Assembly (NCBI RefSeq): GCF_936943645.1
Contig: NZ_CAKZJO010000052.1
Span: 124,001 to 188,000 of the forward strand
Source of the DNA: an uncultured Bradyrhizobium sp.
GTDB lineage: Bacteria; Pseudomonadota; Alphaproteobacteria; Rhizobiales; Xanthobacteraceae
Reading direction: 5' to 3'
Length of the DNA: 64,000 bases
The position numbers and the translations under genes were made by a program. Positions 18,087-26,921 of this stretch are shown here, in pieces. Position 1 is the first letter of the stretch; each line of letters opens with the position of its first letter. The notes under the pieces are model-generated. The model was given only the letters and a program-made list of their open reading frames with translations, was not told the origin of the DNA and did not search any database.

Positions 18087-19670
18087 CTACTCCGCCATCT
18101 CGACGGGCTGCTTCGCCGAGGGGCCGGCCAGCGGCCGCTCCTCCATCGCAATCAGGCACAGCGCGGCGGTGGTCATCAGCGCGGTGGCGGCGCCGAACAC
18201 GTAGCGGAAGGCGTGCCGCATGTCGTCGGCGGGAATCGCAACGCTGCCTGCGGCGTGGTGCTCGCCGGCGAGCGGAACGTCGATGCCGAGCGCGATGAGC
18301 AGGATCGCGGCAAAGGCGGCGACCGTGAACGAGGACATCAGCGAACGGAAGAAATTCATCGCACCGGTGATGGTGCCCACCTGCGGGCGCGCGACCGAAT
18401 TCTGCAGCGAGACCACGCAGACCGGGAACGTGGTGCCGAGCCCGAGCGCGAACGCCGCCATCAGCGTGAGCAGTCCCCACAGCGGCAGTGTGGTGAGCGT
18501 GAGGCCGAGACCGCACAGCGCAGCCCAGGACGTCCCGATGATGGCGACGCGCTTGTAATGCTTGGCGCGCGCCATGGTGCGGCCGGCGATCGCCGCGCCG
18601 CAGGTCGAGACCGCCGCGAGCGGAATCAGCGCAAGCCCCGCCTCGCTGGCGCTGAGATGATAGACCTGCTCGTAATACAGCGGCAGCTGCACGGTGAGGC
18701 CGGTGATCGCCCCGAGGCCGCAGCCGCCGGCGGTCAGCGCGAACGGCGCCACCGATCCGGTCAGCAGCTTCAGCGGCAGGAACGGCTCGTCGGCGCGCCG
18801 GGCGTGCCACACGAAGGTCACCGCGAGCGCGACGGCGCCGCCCACCATCGCCAGCACGGTCGGCGACAGCCAGGCATAGCGCGTGCCGCCCCAGGTCAGC
18901 ACCAGCATGAAGACGACGGCGGAGGCCATCAGCAGCACGCCGCCGAGCCAGTCCACCTTGCGCCTGCGGTGGAACACCGGAATCTTCTTCATGTTCGGCA
19001 GCAGCAGCGCGAGGGCCGCGGCCGTCAGCGGCAGGTTGATCCAGAAGATCATCGACCAGTGCAGATGCTCGGCGAACACGCCGCCGATGACCGGGCCCAG
19101 AATGCCGCCGACCATCCAGACGCTGGAGAAATAGGCTTGGTACTGGCCGCGCTCGCGCGGGGAGACGACGTCGGAGATCACGGTCTGCACCACCGGCATG
19201 ATGCCGCCGCCGCCGAGCCCCTGGAGGCCGCGCGCCAGGATCAGCATCGGCATGTTCGGCGCGATCGCGCACAGGATCGAGCCGGCAACGAACAGGCTGA
19301 GCGATGTGATGATCATGGCCTTGCGGCCATAGATGTCGCTGAGCGTGCCGAACACCGGCGCGACCGCGGTCGAGGCGAGCAGATAGGCGGTAATCACCCA
19401 GGAGAGATTGGAGACGTCCTGGAACTGGCGACCGATGGTCGGCAGCGCGGTCGCCACGATGGTCTGGTCGAGCGCTGCCAGGAACATCGTCAGCATCAGG
19501 CTGATGACGATGGTGCGGACCTCGTCCTGCGACAGCGGCACCGGCGGCGCGATGGAGGGGGCGTCATCGACGCTGATGACCTCGCTCGGAAGCCGGGACA
19601 GCTCCTCGGCGATGTCGTCGGGCAAAGCCTGGATGTCGGCAGAATGGCTCTGCCGGTCGAACTTGTTCAT
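18087..19670 (-). CDS. DHA2-family MFS multidrug exporter (EmrB/QacA type)
   Basis: About 527 residues from the ATG at 19670. The family's motif C/D1-type sequence LDQTIVATALPTIGRQF lies at the end of helix 1, and hydrophobicity indicates 14 transmembrane helices, typical of drug:H+ antiporter family 2. Other family motifs are GTLSDIYGRKAMI and RGLQGLGGGGIMPV. It sits in the inner membrane and exports hydrophobic compounds in exchange for protons; no EmrA-type periplasmic adaptor gene is next to it. It converges with the GAF kinase gene, the stops being 4 bp apart. Confidence 0.9.
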   Translation of the reverse strand: MNKFDRQSHSADIQALPDDIAEELSRLPSEVISVDDAPSIAPPVPLSQDEVRTIVISLMLTMFLAALDQTIVATALPTIGRQFQDVSNLSWVITAYLLASTAVAPVFGTLSDIYGRKAMIITSLSLFVAGSILCAIAPNMPMLILARGLQGLGGGGIMPVVQTVISDVVSPRERGQYQAYFSSVWMVGGILGPVIGGVFAEHLHWSMIFWINLPLTAAALALLLPNMKKIPVFHRRRKVDWLGGVLLMASAVVFMLVLTWGGTRYAWLSPTVLAMVGGAVALAVTFVWHARRADEPFLPLKLLTGSVAPFALTAGGCGLGAITGLTVQLPLYYEQVYHLSASEAGLALIPLAAVSTCGAAIAGRTMARAKHYKRVAIIGTSWAALCGLGLTLTTLPLWGLLTLMAAFALGLGTTFPVCVVSLQNSVARPQVGTITGAMNFFRSLMSSFTVAAFAAILLIALGIDVPLAGEHHAAGSVAIPADDMRHAFRYVFGAATALMTTAALCLIAMEERPLAGPSAKQPVEMAE

Positions 19671-19832
19671 CTCGCTCGGACGTCGTGGGGCGGCGCAACG
19701 CCGCAAAGGATTCGTTCTATGCAGTGCAATGTAGACAGCAAAATTTGTCCCGGGCAGGCACCGCGGCGCATGGGTGCATCCCGCCCCCGGGTCATCCCGA
19801 ACCCGTGATCGTCGCCAGGACCTGACGGCGGC

Positions 19833-20348
19833 TCAGTCCTTCGGGCGTCGCTTCAGGCGGGCCCGTTTCGGCAGCTGCGCGGGCCATTGCACGATATGGT
19901 CTTCGAGCTCCTCGTCCGGAATGTCCTCCTCGCTGCCCTCGACCCGTCCGCGCACGGAGACGCCGGCTTCGTGCACGGTGTTGGGATCACCCGAGACCAG
20001 AGGATGCCACCAATAGAGGTCGCGCCCTTCCGCGACGAGCTTGTAGCCGCAGCTCGGCGGCAGCCAGTTCAGGGTGCGGACATTGGCCGGCGTGAGGCGG
20101 ACGCAATCCGGAACCTTGTCGGATCGATTCGGATAGTCCTTGCAGGCGCAGCTCGTCCCATCGAGCAATTTGCAGCCGATATGGGTGAAATAGATCTGCC
20201 CGGTATCCTCGTCCTCGAGCTTGTTCAGGCAGCAGCGCCCGCAGCCGTCGCACAGGCTTTCCCATTCGCCCGCCGACATCTCTTCCAACGTCTTGGTTTT
20301 CCAGAAGAATTCTTCCTGCGGGGAAGGTCGTTTGGGAGCTGCGGTCAT
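19833..20348 (-). CDS. YcgN-family cysteine-cluster protein
   Basis: 171 residues from ATG 20348. Cysteines are arranged [11 protein letters not shown], followed by IGCKLLD and CACKDYPNR, the conserved pattern of the YkgJ/UPF0260 family thought to bind a metal or iron-sulfur cluster. The biological role of the family is not established. It is a single gene, divergent from the PBP1A gene across about 300 bp. Confidence 0.85.
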   Translation of the reverse strand: MTAAPKRPSPQEEFFWKTKTLEEMSAGEWESLCDGCGRCCLNKLEDEDTGQIYFTHIGCKLLDGTSCACKDYPNRSDKVPDCVRLTPANVRTLNWLPPSCGYKLVAEGRDLYWWHPLVSGDPNTVHEAGVSVRGRVEGSEEDIPDEELEDHIVQWPAQLPKRARLKRRPKD

Positions 20349-20644
20349 GCGCCTCAACAAGAGTTCGAAAGAGCAACGGCGACATCATCTAGGCCGTAGC
20401 GCCGGGATGCCGCAAGCAGGCGCTTTTCGAGGCCCGTAATGAACCGGGGTCAATTAGGCCTGTTGTTCAAAATCGCGAGCGTGACCATTGGTTTATGGAC
20501 CCCGCTCGGCTAGAAGGAACACCAAGTCCCCCCTGAGGATGCGAACCGGGCGCCTTGGGTTTGCCGCAACATTCCCGCAAGACGTTTCGGTGCCGCCCCG
20601 GCCGGGTGCTTGAACGCTGTCGAAGCGAGCCTCGAGGGTTCTAG

Positions 20645-22930
20645 GTGGTCGAGAATACACCATCCAACTGGAAGACCCGCGTCCGGAATTTCTTTCTGGA
20701 CCTCGACGCGCGCATCGACTCCTCACTGTTCTCCTCGGCCAAGGGCATTCGCGAGCTCTACGAGCGCTACTCGACCTTCATGGACCGGTTCTATGTCGGG
20801 CGCTGGAAGCGCTGGGTGTTCATCGAGCCGCTGTCGGAGGCCGCAACCCTCGGCCTCGGCGGCCTGGTCGTGATGCTCACGCTCGCCATCCCCGCCTTCC
20901 GCGAGACCGCCGACGAGGACTGGCTGAAGAAGTCCGATCTCGCAGTGACCTTCCTCGACCGCTACGGCAACCCGATCGGCAGCCGCGGCATCAAGCACAA
21001 CGACTCGATCCCGCTGGAAGATTTTCCTGACGTGCTGATCAAGGCGACGCTGGCGACCGAAGACCGTCGCTTCTACGAGCATTTCGGCATCGACATCGCC
21101 GGCACCGCCCGCGCACTCGTCACCAACGCGCAGGCCGGCGGCGTCCGCCAGGGCGGCTCCTCGATCACCCAGCAGCTCGCCAAGAACCTGTTCCTGAGCA
21201 ACGAGCGCACCATCGAGCGCAAGGTCAACGAGGCCTTTCTCGCGGTCTGGCTGGAATGGCGCCTGACCAAGAACGAGATCCTCAAGCTCTATCTCGACCG
21301 CGCCTATATGGGCGGCGGCACCTTCGGCGTCGACGGCGCGGCACACTTCTACTTCAACAAATCGGCGCGCGACGTGACGCTGGCGGAAGCTGCGATGCTC
21401 GCCGGCCTGTTCAAGGCGCCGACCAAATACGCGCCCCACATCAACCTGCCCGCGGCCCGCGCCCGCGCCAACGTCGTGCTCGACAACCTCGTCGACGCCG
21501 GCTTCATGACCGAGGGCCAGGTGTTCGGTGCCCGCCGCAATCCGGCCTTCGCGGTCGATCGCCGCGACGAGGCTTCGCCGAACTATTATCTCGACTATGC
21601 CTTCGACGAGATGCGCAAGCTGGTCGACACCTTCCCGAAATCGTACACCGAGCGCGTGTTCGTCGTTCGCCTCGCCATCGACACCAACGTGCAGAAGGCG
21701 GCGGAAGACGCGATCGAGAACCAGCTGCGCCAGTTCGGCCGCGACTATCACGCAACGCAGGCGGCGACCGTGGTGTCCGATCTCGACGGCGGCATCCGCG
21801 CCATGGTCGGCGGTCGCGACTACGGCGCCAGCCAGTTCAACCGCGCCACCGACGCCTATCGCCAGCCGGGCTCCTCGTTCAAGCCTTACGTCTACACCAC
21901 CGCGCTGCTGAACGGCTACACGCCAAATTCGGTCGTGGTCGACGGCCCGGTCTGCATCGGCAATTGGTGTCCGCAGAACTATGGCCATTCCTATTCCGGA
22001 TCGGTGACGCTGACGCAGGCGATCACCCGCTCGATCAACGTCGTTCCGGTCAAGCTGTCGATCGAGATCGGCCGGAGAAACGAGCCCAAGGCGCAGAACC
22101 CGGCCAAGGTCGGCCGCGCCAAGATTGTCGAGGTCGCGCGCCGCTTCGGCCTGAAGGCGCCGCTGCCCGACACGCCGTCGATGCCGATCGGCTCGGACGA
22201 GGTCACCGTGCTCGAGCACGCCGTGGCCTATGTGACCTTCCCCAACCGCGGCAAGTCCGTGACGCCGCACTCCGTGCTCGAGGTGCGCACCGGTGCGGGC
22301 GATCTGGTCTGGCGCTGGGACCGCGACGGCCCGAAGCCGAAGCAGGCCATCCCGCCGAACATCGCCGCCGACATGGCGGGCATGATGAGCCACGTCGTCA
22401 GCGAAGGCACCGCGCGCCGCGCCGCGCTCGACGGCATTCCGACCGCGGGCAAGACCGGCACGACCAATGCGTATCGCGACGCCTGGTTCGTCGGCTACAC
22501 CGGCAATTTCAGCTGCGCGGTGTGGTACGGCAACGACGATTATTCGCCGACCAACCGCATGACCGGCGGCTCGCTGCCGGCGCAGACCTGGCACGACATC
22601 ATGGTCGCGGCGCATCAGGGCGTCGAGGTTCGCGAGATCCCCGGCGTCGGCATGGGCCAGAAGCTGCCGCCGCAGCACATGACCAACGCCCAGGCCAACG
22701 CGGCGCCGAAGATATTGGAGACCAAGCCGGGCCCGCCGCCGGTGCTGACCAAGCGCGGCGCCGACATCCTGGTGCGCGTCGAGAAGCTGCTCGACGACGC
22801 TGCCAGGACCGCGAACAAATCGGCTGACAACGACGGCAAGCCGGCCAAGCCCTCGTCGACGAGCGCGCTCGCCTTCCCGCAGAACTACGCGGAAGAGAAT
22901 GCGAACGCAGCCACCCCGCGCAAGAACTGA
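20645..22930 (+). CDS. Class A penicillin-binding protein, PBP1A family
   Basis: 761 residues starting at a GTG with GAGGG eight bases upstream. A cytoplasmic tail of ~60 residues is followed by one membrane anchor (LGLGGLVVMLTLAIPAF). The transglycosylase domain has the catalytic Glu139 in LATEDRRFYEHFG and the conserved GGSSITQQLAKN. The transpeptidase domain has the SxxK serine in GSSFKPYVY, an SxN-like SINVVPV and KTGTTNAYRDAWFVGY. It polymerises and cross-links peptidoglycan at the outer face of the inner membrane. It is followed after 9 bp by DUF1214 and DUF1254 genes in an apparent operon. Confidence 0.93.
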   Translation: MVENTPSNWKTRVRNFFLDLDARIDSSLFSSAKGIRELYERYSTFMDRFYVGRWKRWVFIEPLSEAATLGLGGLVVMLTLAIPAFRETADEDWLKKSDLAVTFLDRYGNPIGSRGIKHNDSIPLEDFPDVLIKATLATEDRRFYEHFGIDIAGTARALVTNAQAGGVRQGGSSITQQLAKNLFLSNERTIERKVNEAFLAVWLEWRLTKNEILKLYLDRAYMGGGTFGVDGAAHFYFNKSARDVTLAEAAMLAGLFKAPTKYAPHINLPAARARANVVLDNLVDAGFMTEGQVFGARRNPAFAVDRRDEASPNYYLDYAFDEMRKLVDTFPKSYTERVFVVRLAIDTNVQKAAEDAIENQLRQFGRDYHATQAATVVSDLDGGIRAMVGGRDYGASQFNRATDAYRQPGSSFKPYVYTTALLNGYTPNSVVVDGPVCIGNWCPQNYGHSYSGSVTLTQAITRSINVVPVKLSIEIGRRNEPKAQNPAKVGRAKIVEVARRFGLKAPLPDTPSMPIGSDEVTVLEHAVAYVTFPNRGKSVTPHSVLEVRTGAGDLVWRWDRDGPKPKQAIPPNIAADMAGMMSHVVSEGTARRAALDGIPTAGKTGTTNAYRDAWFVGYTGNFSCAVWYGNDDYSPTNRMTGGSLPAQTWHDIMVAAHQGVEVREIPGVGMGQKLPPQHMTNAQANAAPKILETKPGPPPVLTKRGADILVRVEKLLDDAARTANKSADNDGKPAKPSSTSALAFPQNYAEENANAATPRKN

Positions 22931-22939
22931 TCGAAACCC

Positions 22940-23518
22940 GTGCGGCTGATCCTGATCACATTGACGGCGCTCCTTCTCGCAGGCGTGGTTGGCGTCGGCG
23001 CCACCTGGATGACGACGACGCGCGGCACCGAGATCGGCGCCCTGACCATCGGGGCCTGGACGGCGCGACCGCGCACCGGCACCGCCGACGTCGACCCCTA
23101 TTCGCGCGCCACCATCGTGCGTAACGGCGAGCTGCCGATCGGCACCGGCGACGGTGTCGCCTTCACCGCGACCGCTGACGACAAGAAGAAGGCGCTCGAC
23201 GGCCGCTGCGACGTGGTCGTTTCCGGCGTGACGCCGCCGGCACGGTTCTGGACGCTGACGCTGTACGACCGCAAGGGCCATCTGGTCGCAAATTCACTGC
23301 AGCGCTACGGCTTCACCAGCCAGGAGATCGTGCGGCAGTCCGACGGCTCGTTCGAGATCCGCATCGCCTCGCGCTCGCGCGCCGGCAACTGGCTGCCGAC
23401 CGGCGGCATCGAGCGTTACGCCCTGATGCTGCGCCTCTATGACACGCCTGTCGGCGTCGCCACGCGCACCCAGCGCGATGCGCCGATGCCCTCGATCTCG
23501 ACGGTGGGCTGCTCATGA
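22940..23518 (+). CDS. DUF1214-domain exported/anchored protein
   Basis: 192 residues from a GTG nine bases after the PBP stop. The N-terminal LILITLTALLLAGVVGVGA is a membrane anchor or signal. The rest matches DUF1214 (DPYSRATIVRNGELPIG, FWTLTLYDRKGHLVANSL), which is the C-terminal half of larger DUF1254-DUF1214 proteins. Here the two halves are separate overlapping genes. Function is unknown; location next to PBP1A suggests a cell-envelope role. Confidence 0.85.
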   Translation: MRLILITLTALLLAGVVGVGATWMTTTRGTEIGALTIGAWTARPRTGTADVDPYSRATIVRNGELPIGTGDGVAFTATADDKKKALDGRCDVVVSGVTPPARFWTLTLYDRKGHLVANSLQRYGFTSQEIVRQSDGSFEIRIASRSRAGNWLPTGGIERYALMLRLYDTPVGVATRTQRDAPMPSISTVGCS

Positions 23519-24099
23519 TCCGCCTCGTGTTCACCATCGTTGCCGGGATCTTGCTGGGTCTCGTGGTCCATCTCGTCAGCGTGCTGGCGCTGCCGCGGAT
23601 CGCGACGCAGGACGCCTATTCGCGCCTGACGCCGATGACGAAGGTGAATGGCGTCACCCAGCTTCCGCTCGCCGATCCCCAGACGTCGCCGATGCCGTTC
23701 ATGGATCCGGCCTTTGCGCTGGCGATCTGCCGCTATGATCTCACGGGCGGACCGATCAAGCTGACGGTGCCGGTGAGCCAGGCCTACACCTCGGTGTCGT
23801 TCTACACCCGCAACGAGATCGCCTATTACGCCATCAACGACCGCTCCGCAGGCCGCAAGGTGATCGAGCTCGACCTGATGACGGAAGCGCAGCACAACGA
23901 GCTGCCAGAGGACGAAGAGGTCACCGCGGCCGACCGCCTGATCATCGACTCCCCGACCACGACCGGCCTGATCCTGATGAAGGCGCTGGCCGCCGAGCCC
24001 GGCCTGATGCCGCAGGCGCAGGCGACGCTTGCCGCCGCCACCTGCGGCCCGCAGGCCGAGCCGCCCGCCAAGGCCGAAGCGCCGCGCGGCCGGCGCTGA
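23515..24099 (+). CDS. DUF1254-domain membrane-anchored protein
   Basis: 194 residues. Its start overlaps the DUF1214 stop by four bases (ATGA), a sign of translational coupling. An N-terminal hydrophobic helix (LVFTIVAGILLGLVVHLVSV) anchors it. The body has the DUF1254 pattern (DAYSRLTPM, FMDPAFALAICRYDL). The C-terminal ~20 residues are alanine/proline-rich. It presumably forms a complex with the DUF1214 product; biochemical function unknown. Confidence 0.83.
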   Translation: MIRLVFTIVAGILLGLVVHLVSVLALPRIATQDAYSRLTPMTKVNGVTQLPLADPQTSPMPFMDPAFALAICRYDLTGGPIKLTVPVSQAYTSVSFYTRNEIAYYAINDRSAGRKVIELDLMTEAQHNELPEDEEVTAADRLIIDSPTTTGLILMKALAAEPGLMPQAQATLAAATCGPQAEPPAKAEAPRGRR

Positions 24100-24484
24100 A
24101 GCGGATAGTTCGACCGGCTCAAAGCAAAAATTGAAAAAACAACCCCATGCACAGTAGCAGGGGCGTTGAAGTTACTTGCATTTTGAGTGCGCGCGAAGCC
24201 GGCCCCGGCGCGACCAACACATCTCTGCCCGCGCCGTCCAGCTTTGACTCGTCGGGCAAAACACCGTCAGAATGACATCATCGAAAGTTCATCACACCGC
24301 GCGGAGCAGTCTGTCGCGGGTGTATTCATGTGCGGGCAAAGGTTGGACAAGCTGGGCCGGATACGCTCGAGCGATACCGATAAATTTTTCCAGACAGCTG
24401 CCTACCCGCAGATTCGAGCCGGGTTGCCGAGCCAGGATGCCCTCGACAGCGCGCCTCTGGAAGCCTGAAGCAAGCTCCCTTCGC

Positions 24485-24513
24485 GTGACAATAAAACGTG
24501 GAGTTGTTATGAT
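24485..24513 (+). promoter_or_regulatory. Sigma-70-type promoter of the lipase gene
   Basis: GTGACA at 24485-24490 and TATGAT at 24508-24513 are separated by exactly 17 bases. Predicted transcription starts near 24520, giving a ~35-base leader that holds a strong purine-rich ribosome-binding sequence ending four bases before the ATG at 24555. Confidence 0.6.
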
Positions 24514-24528
24514 TTACGATAACAATTC
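24501..24528. promoter_or_regulatory. Inverted repeat overlapping the -10 box: likely operator
   Basis: GAGTTGTTAT and ATAACAATTC are complementary at nine of ten positions around an eight-base spacer. The repeat covers the -10 box and the expected transcription start, the usual place for a repressor site. No regulator gene is adjacent. Confidence 0.5.
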
Positions 24529-24554
24529 AACTGCAGTCAAAGGGGGGGGCGAGG

Positions 24555-26585
24555 ATGTTACCGGCAAGATTGATCGCGGCCTTTTGCATCCTGATGACGG
24601 CTGCCACGGCGAGCCGCGGGCAAACCATCCTCCCGAAATCCCTGTCGCAACGCGCACCCGAGCAGTCAATCGCCCAGTCGGAATTGGACAAATACTACGA
24701 AGAGCGGCATGCGGCTCAACGGAAGAATACGCCCCGCATCATTTTCGTGCCCGGCATCCTCGGCTCCACAATCGACGAGTGCCGGCCCGATGGCAGTCAG
24801 TGCGTGAACATCTGGGGCACCGTCGGCGCCCTGAAACGCGACGTCGATCTCAGCGTAAAGTCGGACCGGACATACCGGACTGACGTTGTCGAGAGCATCT
24901 TCTTCAGAAACATATACGGCGGAGTGCTCGATTACATCAGGGCCAAAGCAGACGCCCTGGCCTCGGATCGCGCCGACGATCCACTCGTCACGGTTCTCCA
25001 CTATGATTGGCGTCTGTCAAACGGATACAACGCAACTCTCCTGCGGGATCGTGTTTGCGCGATCCGGAGCCACGCGGAATCGTCACCGATCGTCATCATC
25101 GCGCACAGCATGGGCGGCCTTCTGACCAAGGTGTGGGCCTCGCGATACGCCAGGGAACGTTGCGCCGACGGGAAGGCGCCCGACGTCGCGCAGATCATCT
25201 TCGTCGCGACTCCGCATCTCGGTTCGCCGAAGGCCATCAAGGCACTCGCGGAGGGTTACAATATCATCTTTGACGAGCTCGGAGGAGCCAAGCGCTACCT
25301 GGGACTCTGGGAGCGCAACTACGTGCTGGCTTCCGTCAATCAAGCCGGGATGGGCTTTCCAAGCATCTACGAGCTGTTACCGATCCGTAGCAGCGAATAC
25401 TGCAGCTCACGCAAGCCGGCTCTTGCAAAAGCTGCGGTGCCGGTCGTCGGTGACAACGAAAAGCCGGTCAGCCTATTCGATATCGACGCGTGGCGCCGGT
25501 ATGATCTGCTCCGCCGGATTGGGGCACCGGCGGTTCGACGCAGCTATTATGAGCACGACCTCGCGCCGCTCCTCAAACAGTCCGAGCAGCTTTTGTGCGA
25601 AATCGTCGATTTCGACCCATCGTCCATTGCCGACGTGAAGTATTTCTTCGGGCGAGAGAAATCCGATCGCACGTTCGGCTGGTTTCATCTTCGCTCCGGC
25701 GGAGCTGGCGACAGCATAGACAAGGCCACTCTCATGCAGGGCGACGGCACAGTTCCGGTCTATAGCGCGCAGAATCTACTCGTCAGCAGTACCCGACAAA
25801 TCACTGAAATAGAGGCGGATCACACATCAATCGTCAGCAGTGAGGTCGTGCGGCAAACGATCGATGACATCTATGAGCAGGCAATGCGACGCGCCGAGTT
25901 GGAGCCGGCGAAGGCGAACCCGAAATACGCCGCGTTGCTGACGGATGAAGCGGCGGCGACAGGCAATTTGCTATCCGTATCTCTCGATCCGGCCGCGTGG
26001 TCAAAGGACGACGAGAAGCTAGCAATCGAGCTCAATAGGAATATCCTCGACAAGATGGGTTACAAGGCTGCGGATGTTGCGAAGCTCGCTTCCCTAACGC
26101 CGGAAGCGCCCGAACGCGCAAAGCTCTATGCAGTCGCAGCGACCACCGCGAATGAACCATCTCAACGCTTGGCGTGGACCGTCGAGATAGCACGCTCGTC
26201 TTATGAGACGGGACGGTTTCTGGATTCGATCGGCAGCTCGAATTACGTCGCTCGTTTTGCGACCAAAGAACTTCCGGCGAACGATCCCGCCACAGAGAGC
26301 TTGGTGAAGACGGCCGAGGAGCTGGAGGGATGGGCTTACCTGAAAGATGGGCAGCTGGAAAAATTCAATGAGCGAGCCAGCTCTTATGCGGCAAAATACG
26401 CCGTGTCTAAGGATGCCTTCAAAGAGCCGGCATCTTCGTGGTCAACGGCTGTCGGGACCTATAAAGGGCTGGGTAGCGGAAGCGTTGTGTACGACCAGGC
26501 CGTGGGCGGACAGATGAAAGTGATCATGTCCGACCCTGCTGGTAGCGGTTTTAGTACGACCGGTGGTTTCCTTAATCGGAAGTGA
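24555..26585 (+). CDS. Exported LCAT-like lipase/acyltransferase
   Basis: 676 residues with signal peptide MLPARLIAAFCILMTAATAS. The alpha/beta-hydrolase core matches lecithin:cholesterol-acyltransferase-type enzymes. FVPGILGSTI is the oxyanion/lid region, Ser185 lies in AHSMGGLL, Asp397 in QGDGTVPVY and His423 in EADHTSIV, giving a complete catalytic triad. Residues ~430-676 form a helical extension of unknown function, unusual for the family. Codon use is less GC-biased than in neighbouring genes (TTG, AAT, AAA and GAA frequent), suggesting acquisition. It stands alone with its own promoter and operator-like repeat. The likely substrate is a phospholipid or other lipid ester; not provable here. 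Confidence 0.82.
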   Translation: MLPARLIAAFCILMTAATASRGQTILPKSLSQRAPEQSIAQSELDKYYEERHAAQRKNTPRIIFVPGILGSTIDECRPDGSQCVNIWGTVGALKRDVDLSVKSDRTYRTDVVESIFFRNIYGGVLDYIRAKADALASDRADDPLVTVLHYDWRLSNGYNATLLRDRVCAIRSHAESSPIVIIAHSMGGLLTKVWASRYARERCADGKAPDVAQIIFVATPHLGSPKAIKALAEGYNIIFDELGGAKRYLGLWERNYVLASVNQAGMGFPSIYELLPIRSSEYCSSRKPALAKAAVPVVGDNEKPVSLFDIDAWRRYDLLRRIGAPAVRRSYYEHDLAPLLKQSEQLLCEIVDFDPSSIADVKYFFGREKSDRTFGWFHLRSGGAGDSIDKATLMQGDGTVPVYSAQNLLVSSTRQITEIEADHTSIVSSEVVRQTIDDIYEQAMRRAELEPAKANPKYAALLTDEAAATGNLLSVSLDPAAWSKDDEKLAIELNRNILDKMGYKAADVAKLASLTPEAPERAKLYAVAATTANEPSQRLAWTVEIARSSYETGRFLDSIGSSNYVARFATKELPANDPATESLVKTAEELEGWAYLKDGQLEKFNERASSYAAKYAVSKDAFKEPASSWSTAVGTYKGLGSGSVVYDQAVGGQMKVIMSDPAGSGFSTTGGFLNRK

Positions 26586-26685
26586 GCCCACGAGGCGAGC
26601 TTCCCCAACCGCAATGGGAACTCAATTCACATGGTGGGGAAGAGTCACCTGCCGTCTCCTTCGTGAGACCGGTTGTCGTTTCCAG

Positions 26686-26900
26686 CTAATGAATGATTGG
26701 GCCGAGGAGATCCCGCGCCCGTTCCGTTGCGGCGCGCGGAAGAAGGCTTCGGAATCGGCCTCCTCGACCACCGCTCCGCGCGGTCCATGAAGACCATGCG
26801 GTCGGCGACCTAGCGGGCAAAACCCATCTCTTGTGTGACGCAGACCATGCGTCGGGCAGTCCCGCGCGAGGTCGTCCATGATGTCGAGCACCTCTTTGAC
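26686..26900 (-). pseudogene. Decayed C-terminal fragment of a polar amino-acid ABC transporter ATPase
   Basis: Read on the minus strand, frame switches recover the end of a GlnQ/HisP-type ATPase: KEVLDIMDDLAR, then MVCVTQEMGFAR, an in-frame TAG, VADRMVFMDR, then AVVEEADSEAFFRAP, then RARDLLGPIIH and stop. At least three frameshifts and one nonsense codon are needed. The Walker A, signature and Walker B parts are absent because the fragment abuts the PAP2 gene. It is therefore a truncated, non-functional relic. Confidence 0.8.
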
Positions 26901-26921
26901 TATCCACGCGGCCCGGCAACC

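Larger units (their letters stand above)
24100..24554. other. Gap of 455 bp before the lipase gene
   Basis: No gene is convincing here. The base composition is lower in GC than the flanks. The last 70 bp contain a good promoter with an overlapping inverted repeat, listed separately. The remainder shows no recognisable feature. Confidence 0.5.

Noticed and set aside
20723..23281. Very long open frame (~850 codons) antisense to the PBP1A operon
   Set aside because: GC-rich third positions of the real gene leave the opposite strand free of stops. The translation is rich in Arg/Ala/His/Asp without domain motifs, and the sense protein has complete catalytic motifs.
24187..24468. Small open frames in the gap before the lipase
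   Set aside because: Overlapping frames with no ribosome-binding sequence or recognisable domain; the region is better treated as non-coding.
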